A stretch of 64,000 nt of DNA from contig NC_085921.1 in assembly GCF_035222485.1 (NCBI RefSeq), positions 1,798,001-1,862,000 on the forward strand, given 5' to 3'. Numbering within the stretch: position 1 is the first letter of the stretch; every line of letters begins with the position of its first letter. Below the pieces are notes generated by a model that saw nothing but the letters and a program-made list of their open reading frames with translations, did not search any database and was not told the origin of the DNA. Of the stretch, positions 1 through 12,034 are shown in pieces. The position numbers were made by a program, and so were the translations under genes. The stretch is from Podospora pseudoanserina. Taxonomy: Eukaryota > Ascomycota > Sordariomycetes > Sordariales > Podosporaceae.

Positions 1-767
1 CAAGGTACTAAAGATTACAAGTGGAGTTTGAGATCACGACCAGACTTTCTCTCCACGCCAGACGGGCATACAAACAGGTCACAAGCGCAAGGCTTGCGCA
101 CGCCCTGCGCAGCGCCTTTTCTCCCAACGCGCACAACAAGAGTGCTCTTGGAAAAAAAGGAGGACTTTTGGTCCGGGAGTCCGGACGAGGACCCGTTATC
201 AATCGATTTCTTCCCGACACCAAGCAAACCTTGGACGGTTATCAGCAGTTCTCGTCGAACCACCACCACTCTCCCACTCTCCCACTGGGCACAACTGCAG
301 CAACGCCTATCTCTGAGTGGCTTTCTGAGACCCAGTCGACCAGTCGGCCCACGACCACGCGTAACAAGCAGCAAGCAGCAGCAGGAGTAGCAGTACATCG
401 CATCGCCTCGCCTCGCCTCGCCGTGCCTCGCCGTCTCCCTCCCTCGCCGTCCAGGTCAGGTCCCTCTGTTCGTCCAGTGCAGGTCGCAGGTCCCGGTGCA
501 GGCATCCTTGAGGCACCCTTGGCGGATTGGGCGTCCGGGAGAAGCCAAGCAGAAGCCGCAGAACACCCCGGGCCCCACCCAGCCGCCCACACCCCAGTCT
601 GGGTGTGCTGAGTGTGCCCACTAGAAGGTTGCCCTGGACGGTGTCACGCTCCGCGAAAGTGACTGCGAAAGTGTGAGTGTGAGAGTCTGGGGAGGGTCCC
701 ACGGTCCCCAACATCCCGCTGCGTCGGCCGAAGTTGCGCTGACTTCTGACCCGAAGCAAGCGCAGCC
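1..767 (+). other. gene-free 5' leader/promoter of the kinase gene
   Basis: I see no convincing gene here. Long open frames exist but begin at GTG or TTG and have no recognisable domain. Positions about 397-425 hold an imperfect CGCCT pentanucleotide repeat, and the whole stretch is C-rich and pyrimidine-rich, as usual for promoter and 5' UTR DNA in this window. It probably belongs to the kinase gene that starts at 768. Confidence 0.5.
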
Positions 768-3170
768 ATGGCTTCGCGGCCACCCCATCCAGATCCCATA
801 AACCTCCCCCAATCTGCTCCGTCGGTGCTCGTATCCTCCGACAGACGTGACGACACCAATCCCCATCATGGCCGCCCCTACGAGCCTGCGGCTTCCATAG
901 CTGCCGCCAGAGGCCGAGAGCAACACGATTTCTTCGCCCCTACTACCTCTGCGCAACCCAAACCCGCGCCTGATTGGGCCTCCCCTTACACAGAGACAGC
1001 AGCAGGTGTAACGCCGACCTCTGGTTCAGTCCCTCGGTTCTCTCTGAGTCCTGTGCAATTCCACGCCCACACTACAGCCCCGTCGCCTCCCCCTCCGCTG
1101 CCGGCCCGGTCCGCTGCTCGTTCTCCGTCCTCCTCGACTCAGGACCCGTTCGCCCCCCCGAGTCACAGCTTTTCCTCCCAACGACCGGCCCACCTCGGCA
1201 GCAACGCCCTGCGGCTGCAAACCGAACTTCGTCCCGGCTCTCCCCCGCATTCGAACTCCCACCACGGCTTCACGGCGCCAGCAAGGAACCCGAAGCCCTC
1301 GCCGAAACTCTCCTTGAGGCACATTCCTTCGGCCTCTTCCCTACGCTCGATCACGAGAACGCCCAGCTTCAAGGCCGGCAGCCTGTCCGGTGCCTTTGGT
1401 TCAGCCTCGGCTGCGAGCTCGACCGTGGCGAGTCCTGTCATTGCCGCGATGGGCGACGTTACTCCCTTGCCTTCCCCTCTGCTCTCGACACATTCTCCGG
1501 GACCATGGAAGCGCCATGCCAGCGAAGCCTCGGCCTTGCGGTCACCAGTCGACGATGGTCTCCCAGAAGCGATTCCAGAAGATCCCAAGACAGCAACCAC
1601 CCCGACAAATGCAAAGTTCCGCGGGTATGCGGCGCTCTCATCACAGCATGCGGCGGGGATATTGGCCGAGAATGCAGTGGCCGAAAGGCCTGGATACCTT
1701 GCGAAACCCAAATCACATACCAGGAACAGGAGTATCAGCGATTACAAGCCAGATCCAATGTTGATACCTAAGCGGATGTCGACAGTTTCTGGATCGCGCG
1801 TGAAAGCTGACCATGCGAGCCTTTCCGAACCACATATGCGGCGGGAGCGTAACCTATCCGAAGCACGAGGTTTGACGCCCATCGAAAAGCCACCCACTCC
1901 ACCTCCGAGCGAGTCCTCACTCAGTGCCACAGAATCATGCTCCTCGTCCAAGAGCTCGACGGCCTCCCTCACCAGCACCAGGAAGCACCCTCCACCGGAA
2001 TACTTTGAAGCCTTTGGTAGGCATGACTCGAAACGACGTCGGTGGAGGGCTATTGGGCAGCTGGGCCAGGGTACTTTCAGTCGGGTCATGCTTGCGACGA
2101 GCCAGACATCACCTGCCTCGGACGACGAGGACATCTCCCCTAGCACCGTCCCCGTCACGCCAGATCTATCGGCACAGCACGAGCGGCGATCGCTCGTTGC
2201 GGTCAAGATTTGCGAGCATGGGGCTCTAGGCGGCGCCTCAGAAGAACGAATCGAGATGAGTCTCAAACGTGAACTAGAGGTTATGAAGTGCATCCGGCAC
2301 CCATCTCTGGTGAACCTCAAGGCCTGGAGCATCGAATCGTCGCGGGCGATCCTTGTCCTCAGCTTTTATCCCGGCGGTGACCTCTTCGATGTTGCCAGTA
2401 AACATCGGGACCTACTCAGCCCTCCGCTTTTGAGCCGCATGTTCGCCGAGTTGATAGGCGCTGTCAGCTATCTTCACGGCAAGAAGATTGTCCATAGAGA
2501 TATAAAACTCGAGAGTGAGTGCTTCCCCTTGCCTCCACATCCTCGTACCTTTTGATTGCATCATGTAAATCTGACTTCGGTGTTAGACGTCCTGGTCAAT
2601 CTCACACCAGAGGAACTATGCGTGAAAGACGTGAACTGGGCGGCGTACCCATATCCCGTCATCACGCTTAGCGACCTCGGCCTCTCCCGACAAGTCGAGG
2701 ATGACGAGGTGCTCACGACAAGATGCGGCTCAGATGATTACGCTGCACCTGAAGTAATAATGGGCCAGCCCTACGACGGCCGCGCCACCGATGCGTGGTC
2801 ACTGGGCGTGCTTCTCTACGCGTTGTTGGAAGGCAGGTTACCTTTTGACCCCCACCCCGGTGCTGGCGATTATGCCATGCAATTGCGGATGCGGAGTCGC
2901 ACTAGTCACCGTATCGCCCGCATAGAATGGCGGTGGATCGAGTACGGGGTCAAGGACGGTGAGGATGGAGAAGGGGACCACGAAGCGGACCTTGCCAAGT
3001 TTGATGCCAAGGGCTTGACCGGCGCCATGGAGGTTGTAGAAGGACTTCTCAAACGCGCAAAGAGCCGTTGGTCTGTGGCCAAGGTGGCCGAAACCAAATG
3101 GGTGTCTGATGCCATCCAGGTCCCTGACGGCATCAAGTTTAGAGAGGAAGAGGAAGGTGAGGAAGTTTAA
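768..3170 (+). CDS. serine/threonine protein kinase, two exons
   Basis: Predicted 776-residue protein kinase that would phosphorylate Ser/Thr of unknown substrates. Exons are 768-2514 and 2587-3170. The 72-bp intron (GTGAGT..TTAG) splits the Asn codon of the catalytic loop HRDIKLEN. Residues 1 to about 420 are Pro/Ser-rich and look disordered. The kinase domain follows: Gly loop GQGTFSRV near 430, VAVK lysine near 480, HRDIKLEN near 575-582, then APE near 634. The Mg-binding motif reads DLG instead of DFG. A stretch of about 20 residues is inserted between the catalytic loop and DLG (TPEELCVKDVNWAAYPYP). A long acidic linker replaces part of the C-lobe and the protein ends in an acidic Glu-rich tail. 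All catalytic residues are present, so it is probably active. I cannot name the subfamily with certainty; it resembles fungal CAMK-like kinases. The ATG at 768 is the first one in frame after upstream stops. Confidence 0.88.
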
Positions 3171-4236
3171 CAGCGTACTATACTATGATGGACGGTCCAG
3201 GCTGGGTGGGTGTTATCCGCACCCGGCCGGCACGAGGCATGGAACTCTTCTTGACCTCTCAAGCGGTTAGGTAGGGAAGAGGGAAAGGGAAATGCGGTAT
3301 GGAGGTATAGGATTGGCATGGGAACCGAGCAATGAAAGCCAGGGAATCACATGCGGTCATTGGGAAGACGTAACAAAGGCTTCTTGGAGGGCAGATGCTG
3401 AAGAGGGGGATCACTCCTTTCTGAGATTCTTGGGGTGTTTACAGTTTGTGGGATAATTCCACGACGTCGGTGTTGCTTTTTTTTTTTTGCTTCTGCTCTT
3501 TTCTTCCAGCGTTGGAGGAAAACCATGTTTTAAAAGAGAACAAAATTGAAAGACAAATTCTGTGTGGTTTTTCCGCTGTATGATGCACTGACAGCACAGT
3601 TATTGGAGTTTTTGGGTATTATCGGGAAACAAGGGGGACAAAACAGATCTTGATATAGATCTTGGATTGGTTATCCTGAGCGATTCATGGCGCTGGGCTT
3701 GGTAGAGTTTAGCTACATTTATATATCCTTGTCTGAAGAAGGCTCACAAGCTGCCGCTGTTTGTTGGCTGGAAGCAATAGAGTTTGAAGAAAAACACTGT
3801 ACAATCATAGAGCTCCAATAAGAGATGGAAAAAATAAAAGTCGAACCCATCTTGGATCAAGTGAACCGTACCATGGCGTATATGATTCGTTGATGTATAG
3901 AGAAATGACGTGCTTGAAATGAACACAGGTATGAATCCCAACATAAAACACGAATGGGTTGCTCAGACTGCTTTAGGTGATTGCTTGTTCTATATCACTA
4001 TCAACGATCTAAGGACGCCAATATATCTCTACGCTCAAGTCTATACCTCTTCTTGTTTATCCATAATCCAGTCTCGTGTGTGGCCTCCAACCCAGATGTG
4101 GTGTGGATTCCCACTTCCTTCCAACACGCATGCGCGTACAACCATCCCCCAGAATAGAAAAGCCTCTACCCCAGTCTCATATATCTGAACCTTCCCCTTT
4201 TTACATCTACCTTCTCTACGTCCCTCCATGCCCTTT
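3171..4236. other. intergenic, convergent 3' ends
   Basis: This lies between the ends of the kinase gene (plus) and the thioesterase gene (minus). It is AT-richer than its flanks, with short T tracts near 3476. I see no coding potential or RNA gene; it is probably the two 3' UTRs. Confidence 0.5.
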
Positions 4237-5085
4237 TCACCTCTTCTCCTCCCCCCAACTAACAAACCTCCTCACGTGCCACCCCTCCAACTCCCCACAC
4301 GCCCTCCCAATCTCCTCCGTCACCACATCCACATTATCCATCTCACTAAAGATGTTAAAGTGATGACCCGGTATATCCACCACCTTGGTGATCAAGCCCT
4401 TTCTATACCCATCCCAACCCAAGTGCTTATCCTCCCGACAAACATCAACCCTGCTGACCGTCCCCTCCACCTCCCCAGGAACAGGCACCTTGTCCTTTGC
4501 CCTGAGAAGTATAACCGGAGGTGGTTTCCTTCCCTCCCAAGAAGGCAACTCCCACTCCCCCACCATCCTCGAGCTCTCAGAAAAACACCTCGTCACCTTC
4601 CTCTTCGTCTCCTCCTTCGTATGAGGCCCCCAGGCCGCCCCATTCCGGATGATCTTCAAAAACCCCTCACTCCCCCCTCTCCTCCAAGCCAAAGGACAGA
4701 CAGAGTCAATCATGACTATCCCCAGCAGATTCAACCGGCTATCATCCCCCTCCTCCTTTGCCAACTGAGACGCCACCTCCAGCGACAAGAGCCCTCCCAG
4801 TGACCAACCACCAATGATCAGGTTCCCCCTCGGGACGACAGACTTGATGTATTCGATGTAGAGGCTGGCCATCTCGGGAATCCCGCCGGGGAACGGCTCG
4901 CCGGAATCGTAATGGGGGTTGGAGATGCCGTGGAGGGGGCGGTCGAGCTCGTTGAGGCAGTAGTAGGAGAATATCGTGCCGCCTCCGTCGTGGATTAGCA
5001 CCAGGGGGGTGGGGGGGTTGGACCAGAGGGAGGACGACGGGGAGGAGGGGCCGGTTTGGATAAGGGAGGGGTTGTCGGGGAACAT
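4237..5085 (-). CDS. stand-alone thioesterase (alpha/beta hydrolase, PF00975-like)
   Basis: Single-exon 282-residue protein that resembles the thioesterase domain of fungal polyketide and non-ribosomal peptide synthetases but is free-standing. Seen: oxyanion segment LVLIHDGGGTIFSYY near residues 30-45; nucleophile elbow GGWSLGG near 100 (Ser in G-x-S-x-G); MIDSVCP after the next strand; a C-terminal PGHHFNIFSEM segment supplying the likely catalytic His. I infer hydrolysis of acyl thioesters, or editing of stalled acyl chains on a carrier protein, in the cytosol. The start at 5085 is the first ATG; an in-frame extension upstream begins only at TTG. No synthase gene lies in the window, so its partner is unknown. 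It sits on the same strand as, and 727 bp downstream of, the FAD monooxygenase gene, which may indicate a shared pathway. Confidence 0.85.
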   Translation of the reverse strand: MFPDNPSLIQTGPSSPSSSLWSNPPTPLVLIHDGGGTIFSYYCLNELDRPLHGISNPHYDSGEPFPGGIPEMASLYIEYIKSVVPRGNLIIGGWSLGGLLSLEVASQLAKEEGDDSRLNLLGIVMIDSVCPLAWRRGGSEGFLKIIRNGAAWGPHTKEETKRKVTRCFSESSRMVGEWELPSWEGRKPPPVILLRAKDKVPVPGEVEGTVSRVDVCREDKHLGWDGYRKGLITKVVDIPGHHFNIFSEMDNVDVVTEEIGRACGELEGWHVRRFVSWGEEKR

Positions 5086-5811
5086 CTTTTTTTCCTTTCT
5101 TTCTTGATAAAACGAAAGAGTCAAAGTTTGATGGTTCCCACCGGATGTCGTTCCCTAGACCCCTTCAAAAATTGCACAGCCCAAAGTCGGATGTTATGAA
5201 TCGTGCGGAGTGACAAAGACGTGATTCTCACTTGGTGTGTGAAGCTTGGGATCGAAGTTGTATGTTGAGGTACTGCAAACGCTACACGCTTTGAAAACTC
5301 ACTCTCTCACAATCTTTGAATCTAGTTTGAGAATCTGGTTTGAAAATCTCACTTCATTCCCAAGTCGTGATGCCGGTCCAAAAAGCATGTCTGAGTAACG
5401 TCGGAATGCCTGCTGGCTGTGCCAGGATTATGTTCGTCAGCCCCGCCTTAATGCTGAGCTCATGCAAGTGTGGGTTGCAGTTTGGCCTGAAACCGGACAT
5501 GATCGATATTGGAGCATTGTTTCGGCGGGATTCTGCCTGTCTTATCAAAAGATTACTCAGGGTTAGGGCTGGGTATACATCACCCCCTGAAATCACCGAA
5601 CTATCCTCACTTGATTCACGCATCTTCATTGCACACATGTGTAAGTGAACGAGTACGGAAAGGCCAGTGCTTCGTAAAGGAGAACACGAAGAAAGGTTCT
5701 ATAATACGAAACAATAAGGGTTTCAAAGCACACAGTGTGCTAATAATTACAAAGCTATCTATCAACGGCTTCTAAAGCCGAGATCTGAAAATCGCAAATG
5801 TGAAGCCCATT
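5086..5811. other. intergenic between thioesterase and monooxygenase
   Basis: No supported gene. Short open frames on both strands have no domain and no usable start. It probably contains the thioesterase promoter (minus strand) and the monooxygenase 3' UTR. Confidence 0.5.
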
Positions 5812-7874
5812 TCAAGCCGAAGGAGAAGAAAACGACAAGGGTGTGAAGTGGCGCTCAGAAGTCGAATCATGCCCAGTGCTCCAGTTAAGCTGAGTAGACG
5901 AGGCACAATCAGTAGTCCACTCCGAGGCTCCCAAGGTCGAATCATTCTGAGTCTCTAAGCCAAGCTCATCACTCGAATCGTCCTCAAAAGTCGAATGATA
6001 CTCCGCAACAGATTCGGCCTCCTCCACAGGGGCAACAAAATGCTTGCGAAGGAAAGAGAGAAATTCGTCCAGTGTAGAGAGAGGGCCAATATGAGCCACA
6101 TATCCATCTGGCCGAACGAACATATACCCAGGCAGAGACTGCTCAGAGAAGCCGAATCGTTTGAGGAGTGTCTCCTCCACCAACTCTGAAGGCCAGATAT
6201 AATAGTCGTTCAAGGCGATTGCAGGTTCATCTTTAGCCTTTCGGTAAATAAAGTGCACGTCCAACCTGAAAGAAACCGCGCTCAACACCTTCTCTTTGGC
6301 ATACTCCAACGCATTGGTCTGTTCTTCGGAATGTTCTCCAGAGAACAACAAAAGATGGTGGGAACTGCCCACGCAGAGTGCCTGTACGGTGGTCGAAATA
6401 ATTCCCGTGTTTCTCGATGTCAGCCAGAGCTTTCCATCAGGCAGACGGTCCCCTCCCTGAATTCGACCATCGAAACCTGCGGCAGTTCCAACGATTGGGC
6501 TCACTCCACGATATGTGACACCAAACATGGACAGAAATTTGTAAAACGCTCTATTCCACCAATCTGTGGGGGTGAGCCATGGCAAAATGTACCTGACTGC
6601 GAAGTTGCGAATGGGTATGAAAAAGCGGTTGGTGCTGGTCATGAATGCTATTCAAACTGGGTTAGCCGTTTGTTCAAATAACATATTTCATAATGACATA
6701 CTGAACATTCGATCCGTACTTGACAAAAGCTCTTGTCCAATAGGGTGTCTTTCGATGTGGTATGTATCCAGGAAGGCGTCTGGATCTTGAACCTGTCCCT
6801 GTAAAACAAAAGCTAGTTTCCATCCCAGATTGATGGCATCCTGAATTCCGGTGTTCATGCCCTTTCCACCGACAGGGGAAGAGATATGAGCTGCATCACC
6901 AGCAATAAAGATTCTCCTGTCGCGGTATTTGTTGACACCTTTGAGGTGTAGCCGGAACCTGCTGATCCACACTGGGTCTTCCAAAGTCCCTGAGCCTGGA
7001 GGGGTGAACTTGTCGAACAATGACTGGAAATGTTCGAGAGTCGGCACTGAACTGGTATCACCCTGTTGGTCAAACGTGGCCGCCGGACCTGACACCACAA
7101 TACGGAAGAGGTCTTGACGAATAGGAAATATGGCAAACATTCCCTCTCGGGAAATCTGCAATAAGCCTTGGTCCTGCCGGCGGAGGTTGTTCCTGATTTG
7201 GACGTCGCAGAGGAGAAAGGATTGCGGGTAGCTCGACCCTTCCCAAACCATGCCTTCACCTGCTTGACGAACAACAGAACGCGCACCATCACAGCCAATG
7301 ACGTACTTGGAGCGGACAGCTTCCACTTTCCCATCGTGACTTTGCAATTTTGTGGTGATGACTTTGTCATCCTGGACAATGCTGGTGGCGGTAAGGGAGC
7401 GTTCAATATTGACACCATGAGAAGACAGCGACTCAAGGAGAAAACGTTCCGTTTCGGCTTGAGAGATGTTAAGTGGTAGCGGGAATCTGGTGTCGCTGGC
7501 CTTGAACTGGTTGAGCGCAATGGCACCTGCTGGTTTGCCGTCAAGGCAAAGGGCCATGCCCTGGAGAATACGTCCACGAGGGATGAGCTCCTCGGCAGCG
7601 CCATAGCGACTGAATAGTTCCAGTGTTCGAGGTTGAATAATCAGAGCACGACTCGTGGGAGAGGGAGCGTGTAGTTTGTCGACCTATTCTATTTGTAAGC
7701 CGAACGGATTTCCAGGGCAAGCAGTGTTGTGCAGCACAGAAAGATCCTCACGATTCGAAAAGACACCTGATGCAATACCAACTCCAAGGCCAATGCCATG
7801 CCAACAGGACCACCACCGACGATGAGGACATCGCAATCTGTGGTGGGATTCTCGACCTTGGCGTTGTCGTCCAT
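5812..7874 (-). CDS. FAD-dependent aromatic monooxygenase, phenol-hydroxylase type, three exons
   Basis: Predicted 646-residue flavoprotein. Exons on minus: 7874-7752, 7683-6702, 6647-5812; introns are 68 and 54 bp with GTGAGG..TAG and GTATGT..TAG ends. All joints keep frame. Domains: FAD/ADP-binding VLIVGGGPVGMALA (Gly 20-25); the DG motif CDGARSVVR near 172-180; the FAD ribityl motif IAGDAAHISSPVGGKGMN near 300-316; and a C-terminal thioredoxin-like domain, as in phenol 2-monooxygenase and PheA/TfdB hydroxylases. Residues 560 to the end are Ser/Asp-rich and nonconserved. The enzyme should hydroxylate an aromatic substrate with NAD(P)H and O2; the substrate is unknown. It could act in aromatic degradation or in secondary metabolism. 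The nearby same-strand thioesterase mildly favours the latter. No signal peptide is seen. Confidence 0.9.
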
Positions 7875-8866
7875 GATGTCTGTTGAATACCAGCTGGTTG
7901 CCAGTGCTGAAGGTGCTTGTTATCCTAGCAGCTCAAAATTGAAGGAATAAGTATGCTGACAAGAAGTATGCCGAGGCTTTCTGGGTTCAAGATATCGTCG
8001 ATTCACAAGACCTACACTGTCGGCCGTAAATGAACGCTTTCTTTGCTACTGGTCAAGGAGCGGGTGCTTTAGGAAGCGACCATCTTTGAATTTTGCAAGT
8101 GTCAGAAATCCTCCTTCCCAAGCAGAGGGCTAAAAGTCCGCCTTAGGCCATGATAGCGATATTATCCGCTTGAGAACCTCTACGGCAGGTACGACTATGG
8201 TCAACAGACCGCTTCTCATGACTTCAGGCGACTTCAAGTTGAAGCAAGGTTGGTGCCGAGCAGCTGAATTTCGTCAAGTTTGAGTGAAATGGCCTAAGAT
8301 AGTTGATCTATTCTCATTGTAATAATCTTAGCATGCAGATACGGTTTGAAAGAATGATCTCCGTGGTTTGAACATGCTGCGTCGGTGTAAGTCAGTCAAC
8401 AAAGGCACATTAAACATGCGCCCACTTTGTCCTGACATGATTACTAGCAGTTCATAAGTGACCTGACTGTCATTTGCTCGCACCATGCATGACTACCAAC
8501 CTGTCAAGTTTGTAACCCTTCATTCAACATTTCGTGATATTTGTTAAGGGGCTTCAGGGTTATATATGAGAATATCATGCCATCAGGCCGTGTAACCCTT
8601 ATCGATAACAGCAGCGTAATGGAGCACGGACGTCTGTGGGCGCTTCTAGTGTACTTCACTGAAAGCTCGAAGATGGCAAACAAACTTCCGACTCAAATCA
8701 ATTGGTTCTTTTTTGTCTCTATGATTTCATCTGGTGTAAGGGCTTGCTCTTCTCCAAACATCTTTATATAGAAACTACGCACAGTATTTGTGGCTGGTGC
8801 TACCCGCCTTCAACAAGGAGGTTTGTCGGCTTGACTTCACTCATCACTAACTTACCACCATCCACG
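7875..8866. other. divergent intergenic region
   Basis: Shared upstream region between the monooxygenase (minus) and the unrecognised protein starting at 8867 (plus). I find no gene. The DNA is relatively AT-rich with no clear repeat or RNA gene. Confidence 0.5.
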
Positions 8867-9913
8867 ATGGAGCTAGGCAAATCCCGCCATGCACCTTGGA
8901 ATAGAGGGAAAGCCACGCCGCCAACAGTACACTCCAGCAACTACCGGTCAACCTCGCTAACCGTCAATCCTGCGCCCACTTCATCCACAACTACCACCAC
9001 CATCTACCTCTCTGACAACAACATCATCACCAACCCCATATATCCCACCCCTCAGAGCCGCTCCCACCCACCACCATCCTCACATACCCCCAACCCCCAC
9101 AAATCCACCGCCCTCAGAGCGGCCCTAGAACTCTCCCGTTACCGCAAGATCCTCCGTCGCCTTCAATGGAAGTCACAATTCCTCGACAGCGGCTACCAAC
9201 TCGCCACCCACCGCCTCAGCCAGGACCCCCAGCAAGTAGCTGAACGAGAGCTCATGTTCAAACTGGACTTTTTCGAGTACTACATGCTCATAGAGCGAGC
9301 GGTAGTTCATCTCCTCGCCGTCTTTGGCGTAGACATTGACCGGCACACCATCTCCGAATCCAGCCGTGACGTTTCACCGGTGAAACAGAGTCAAGGCCAG
9401 AGACTCGGTCTTTCAGGTAGTCGCTGGGGCCGAGATGGTAACAACAGATCCAACCACCGATATCACGCCAACGTCCTCGAAGCCCTGGATAAACCCCACA
9501 ACCCCCTCCATGGGATCCTTGGACAGGGAGAGGTGAGGAAGCAACTTGGGAGGGCGAAGGATCTTCGGAATAGGTGGAAGACAGCCGGGGAGGAGATTGA
9601 CGACGGGGGCTTCCTAGGTCAGCAACAGCCGAGGGAATGGCAGATGACGAAGAAGATAGCGGCGCCGTTGGAGACGTATGATTTGTCTAATATGTTGAGG
9701 GCGATCTCGAGTGGGTTTGGGGAGGCGGGGCGGTTGGCGGAGGAGTATGTCATGAGCTTTGAGTCGGTGGTGATGAGCGGTGGGGAGGGAAGCGGTGATA
9801 TGGTCATGGCTGATGAGAATGGGGAGCCGATGCTGGATTGGGGGGCGGCGATTAGGAATGAGGAGACACAGTGGGATTTTATGGTGGATGCAATGGATTG
9901 GGAGGCGGTTTGA
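8867..9913 (+). CDS. uncharacterised protein, 348 residues
   Basis: I do not recognise this gene. The ATG at 8867 is the first after an in-frame TTG-initiated extension. Residues 1 to about 85 are Thr/Pro/Ser-rich and probably disordered. About 85-150 is a helical block with LELSRYRKILRRLQWKSQ and a hydrophobic FFEYYMLIERAVVHLLAVFG segment that looks like a buried helix rather than a membrane span. A further helical section runs near 205-250, then comes a charged region, and the protein ends in an acidic, aromatic tail (QWDFMVDAMDWEAV). The even codon use and the single long frame support a real gene. The acidic tail and helical core would suit a nuclear or complex-forming protein, but that is only a guess. 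Confidence 0.7.
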   Translation: MELGKSRHAPWNRGKATPPTVHSSNYRSTSLTVNPAPTSSTTTTTIYLSDNNIITNPIYPTPQSRSHPPPSSHTPNPHKSTALRAALELSRYRKILRRLQWKSQFLDSGYQLATHRLSQDPQQVAERELMFKLDFFEYYMLIERAVVHLLAVFGVDIDRHTISESSRDVSPVKQSQGQRLGLSGSRWGRDGNNRSNHRYHANVLEALDKPHNPLHGILGQGEVRKQLGRAKDLRNRWKTAGEEIDDGGFLGQQQPREWQMTKKIAAPLETYDLSNMLRAISSGFGEAGRLAEEYVMSFESVVMSGGEGSGDMVMADENGEPMLDWGAAIRNEETQWDFMVDAMDWEAV

Positions 9914-10132
9914 GGCTTTGTTGCAGGTGTTTTGGTTGCATAGCTTGGTTATTATTTCGAAGTACCATTGCTGGAGTTTGTGGGCATCGGGTGTGCGTTG
10001 TGAGCGTGTTGACTTGGTTAGCATTGAAGCTGTCATGGAGATGGTTGTGGTTAGAAACAGAACGACTTGACCTAGATACCCTGTAGTTTGAACGACTTGT
10101 GCATATTTCCTTAGAATTGATACAACCCACGC

Positions 10133-10150
10133 AAAAAAAAAAAAAAAAAA
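10133..10150. repeat. A homopolymer, 18 bases
   Basis: An uninterrupted run of A about 220 bases past the end of the preceding gene. It is probably a simple-sequence tract; no retroposed sequence is evident around it. Confidence 0.8.
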
Positions 10151-12034
10151 CATCATGGTGAAAGGGAATATGGAGATTATGTGCAAGGCCGTGGTGGCTA
10201 ATGAGCTAAGAGCAGATGGTCCATGGTTTATATATTAGGTCCACGTTGTGTCATTTATCGTCTCCTACCAGCACCACTCCCAGTTCAAATGGTCGAGTGG
10301 TATGGGTGGGAGAGGGGATCTTCCCAGCCCTGGTGAGAGGTGCCGGTGCTCGTGTTCACCACAGAGTGCCGCTCATCAGGATGTTCCCGTTCGATTCCTG
10401 ACACCACCTACGATTAGCAAAATCCCAAGAGAATTTTGTAGCTGGTAAACCCCCTAGGTTGGGAGGGGGGCCGGTAAGCTTTTGCTTTTTTTCTTGAATA
10501 TTCTTTTGTTTGCTTCAGTCCCATTGATAATGAATGGCCTCTTGGTTATTTTTTACTCCAACTCAGACCCTCCTCGACGGTCAAATTAGTAGTAGCAAAG
10601 CCTCGGCGGATGCCTCGACCAGTTCGTGTGAGCCAAACGGGATAGATGGAAACATGCGGTACGACAAGACTAACACGACGAGGTGGACGCAAACGCGGGT
10701 ATACAGAGCACGCAGCAAGGCAAAGGGAAGAGGCATAGCATGACGATTCTGCAACGGTCATGTAGGCTCAATGTACCGTACAGTAGCGCAGTCTTTACAC
10801 ACGACGCGGTGATCTGATCCCAGCATTACACCGGACGTTTGCGGGGAATACACAACATGTTGCCATTAGGTGATACTCTGACAACCATATCCAAAACTCG
10901 AGAGTGTGGAACGATAACGGTCAGTAAGGCTCATGTTGTGAGACGTCTAACGGCGAGCAAACAAGCCGCCGAGATGACTCGCAATGAAATCCAGACGGTA
11001 ACGTTACTCAGCCTCCTGATCGACTCGAGTCTACAAATCTCGTTGGCGAGGTGGAAAACAACGTTGGCCATGCTGTCAGACAGGAAGGAATGCTCCTTCC
11101 AACATTCTGTCGCACAACAGCCTCAGCTGAAGAGAAAGTCGCACTTGGTCCGAACCAACGGATCAACACCTTCTCTTGTCAGCAGCAACGGTCAAGACAG
11201 ATGTGGCTTGCATCTTCAACTTGAACCCCACAACAGCCACCAAGCGGAGTCGATCCACAAAACCAAAAATAAAACAAGAAAACAGACTTGATTGATGGAA
11301 TGCTTCACAACCGTTGTGTCTATATGAGCTGTTGGAGTAGGAGCCCGAGAAAACACAGCTACTGCAAGTTTATTAGCCGCGTAGGTGGGTAGGTGGGAAT
11401 AGGGTCGAATACGAGGTCGTCTCCAAGATCTCCAACGGCTCCCGTGACTACCGCTTAGCGACCCCAATTGCCGATCTTCAGTCGAGACCCACTGCCAACT
11501 CAACATACGCACTTTCTACATTCTAGAAACCTCGTACGGGAACCACGGACTCCCGTCTCTCGTGAAGAGAAAGACGTCGTCAGCATTCCTTCCTTCAGGC
11601 TGAGCTTCATCGTATCGTGGAACAACAAAAAATGCAGTGCACTCTAGACAGTCCGGGGCGATGCAGAGCACATGGTTGGTCACGGCCGTTGTTGACATTT
11701 CCTCCCCAGAAAGAAACCAAGATTGATCCAACGATCTGGAGATGGGTGGATGGTTGTAGCTGCTTCGGTTGTTGTTTGCCAACTCTCGCTTCCTCCCTCA
11801 TGGATGCCCCATCGCTTGGCTATGACGCCAGGTAGGGAAGGGCCACCGCGACATCGTATCGTATTTGCAACCCTCCACATCGTATCATGAAAGGCGAACG
11901 ATTCCGGATTCGGCAACCGGCGGGCTTTGCTTTCCTGCTGTGTGCCTTGGGAGGTGAATCGACTCGGATGGAGTGCTCCTCACGAGGCTGATGGAGCTCA
12001 GAGAAGGAGCTTCGGGGAGGGGAAAGCGGAGGAT

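Noticed and set aside
21-611. 196-codon open frame at the left end
   Set aside because: Starts at GTG, is simple-sequence rich and has no domain; more likely the kinase gene leader.
10286-10400. tRNA-like A-box (TGGTCGAGTGG) and B-box (GTTCGATTCC) sequences
   Set aside because: The boxes are too far apart (about 90 bases), the T stem pairs in only three of five positions, and no acceptor or D stem forms.
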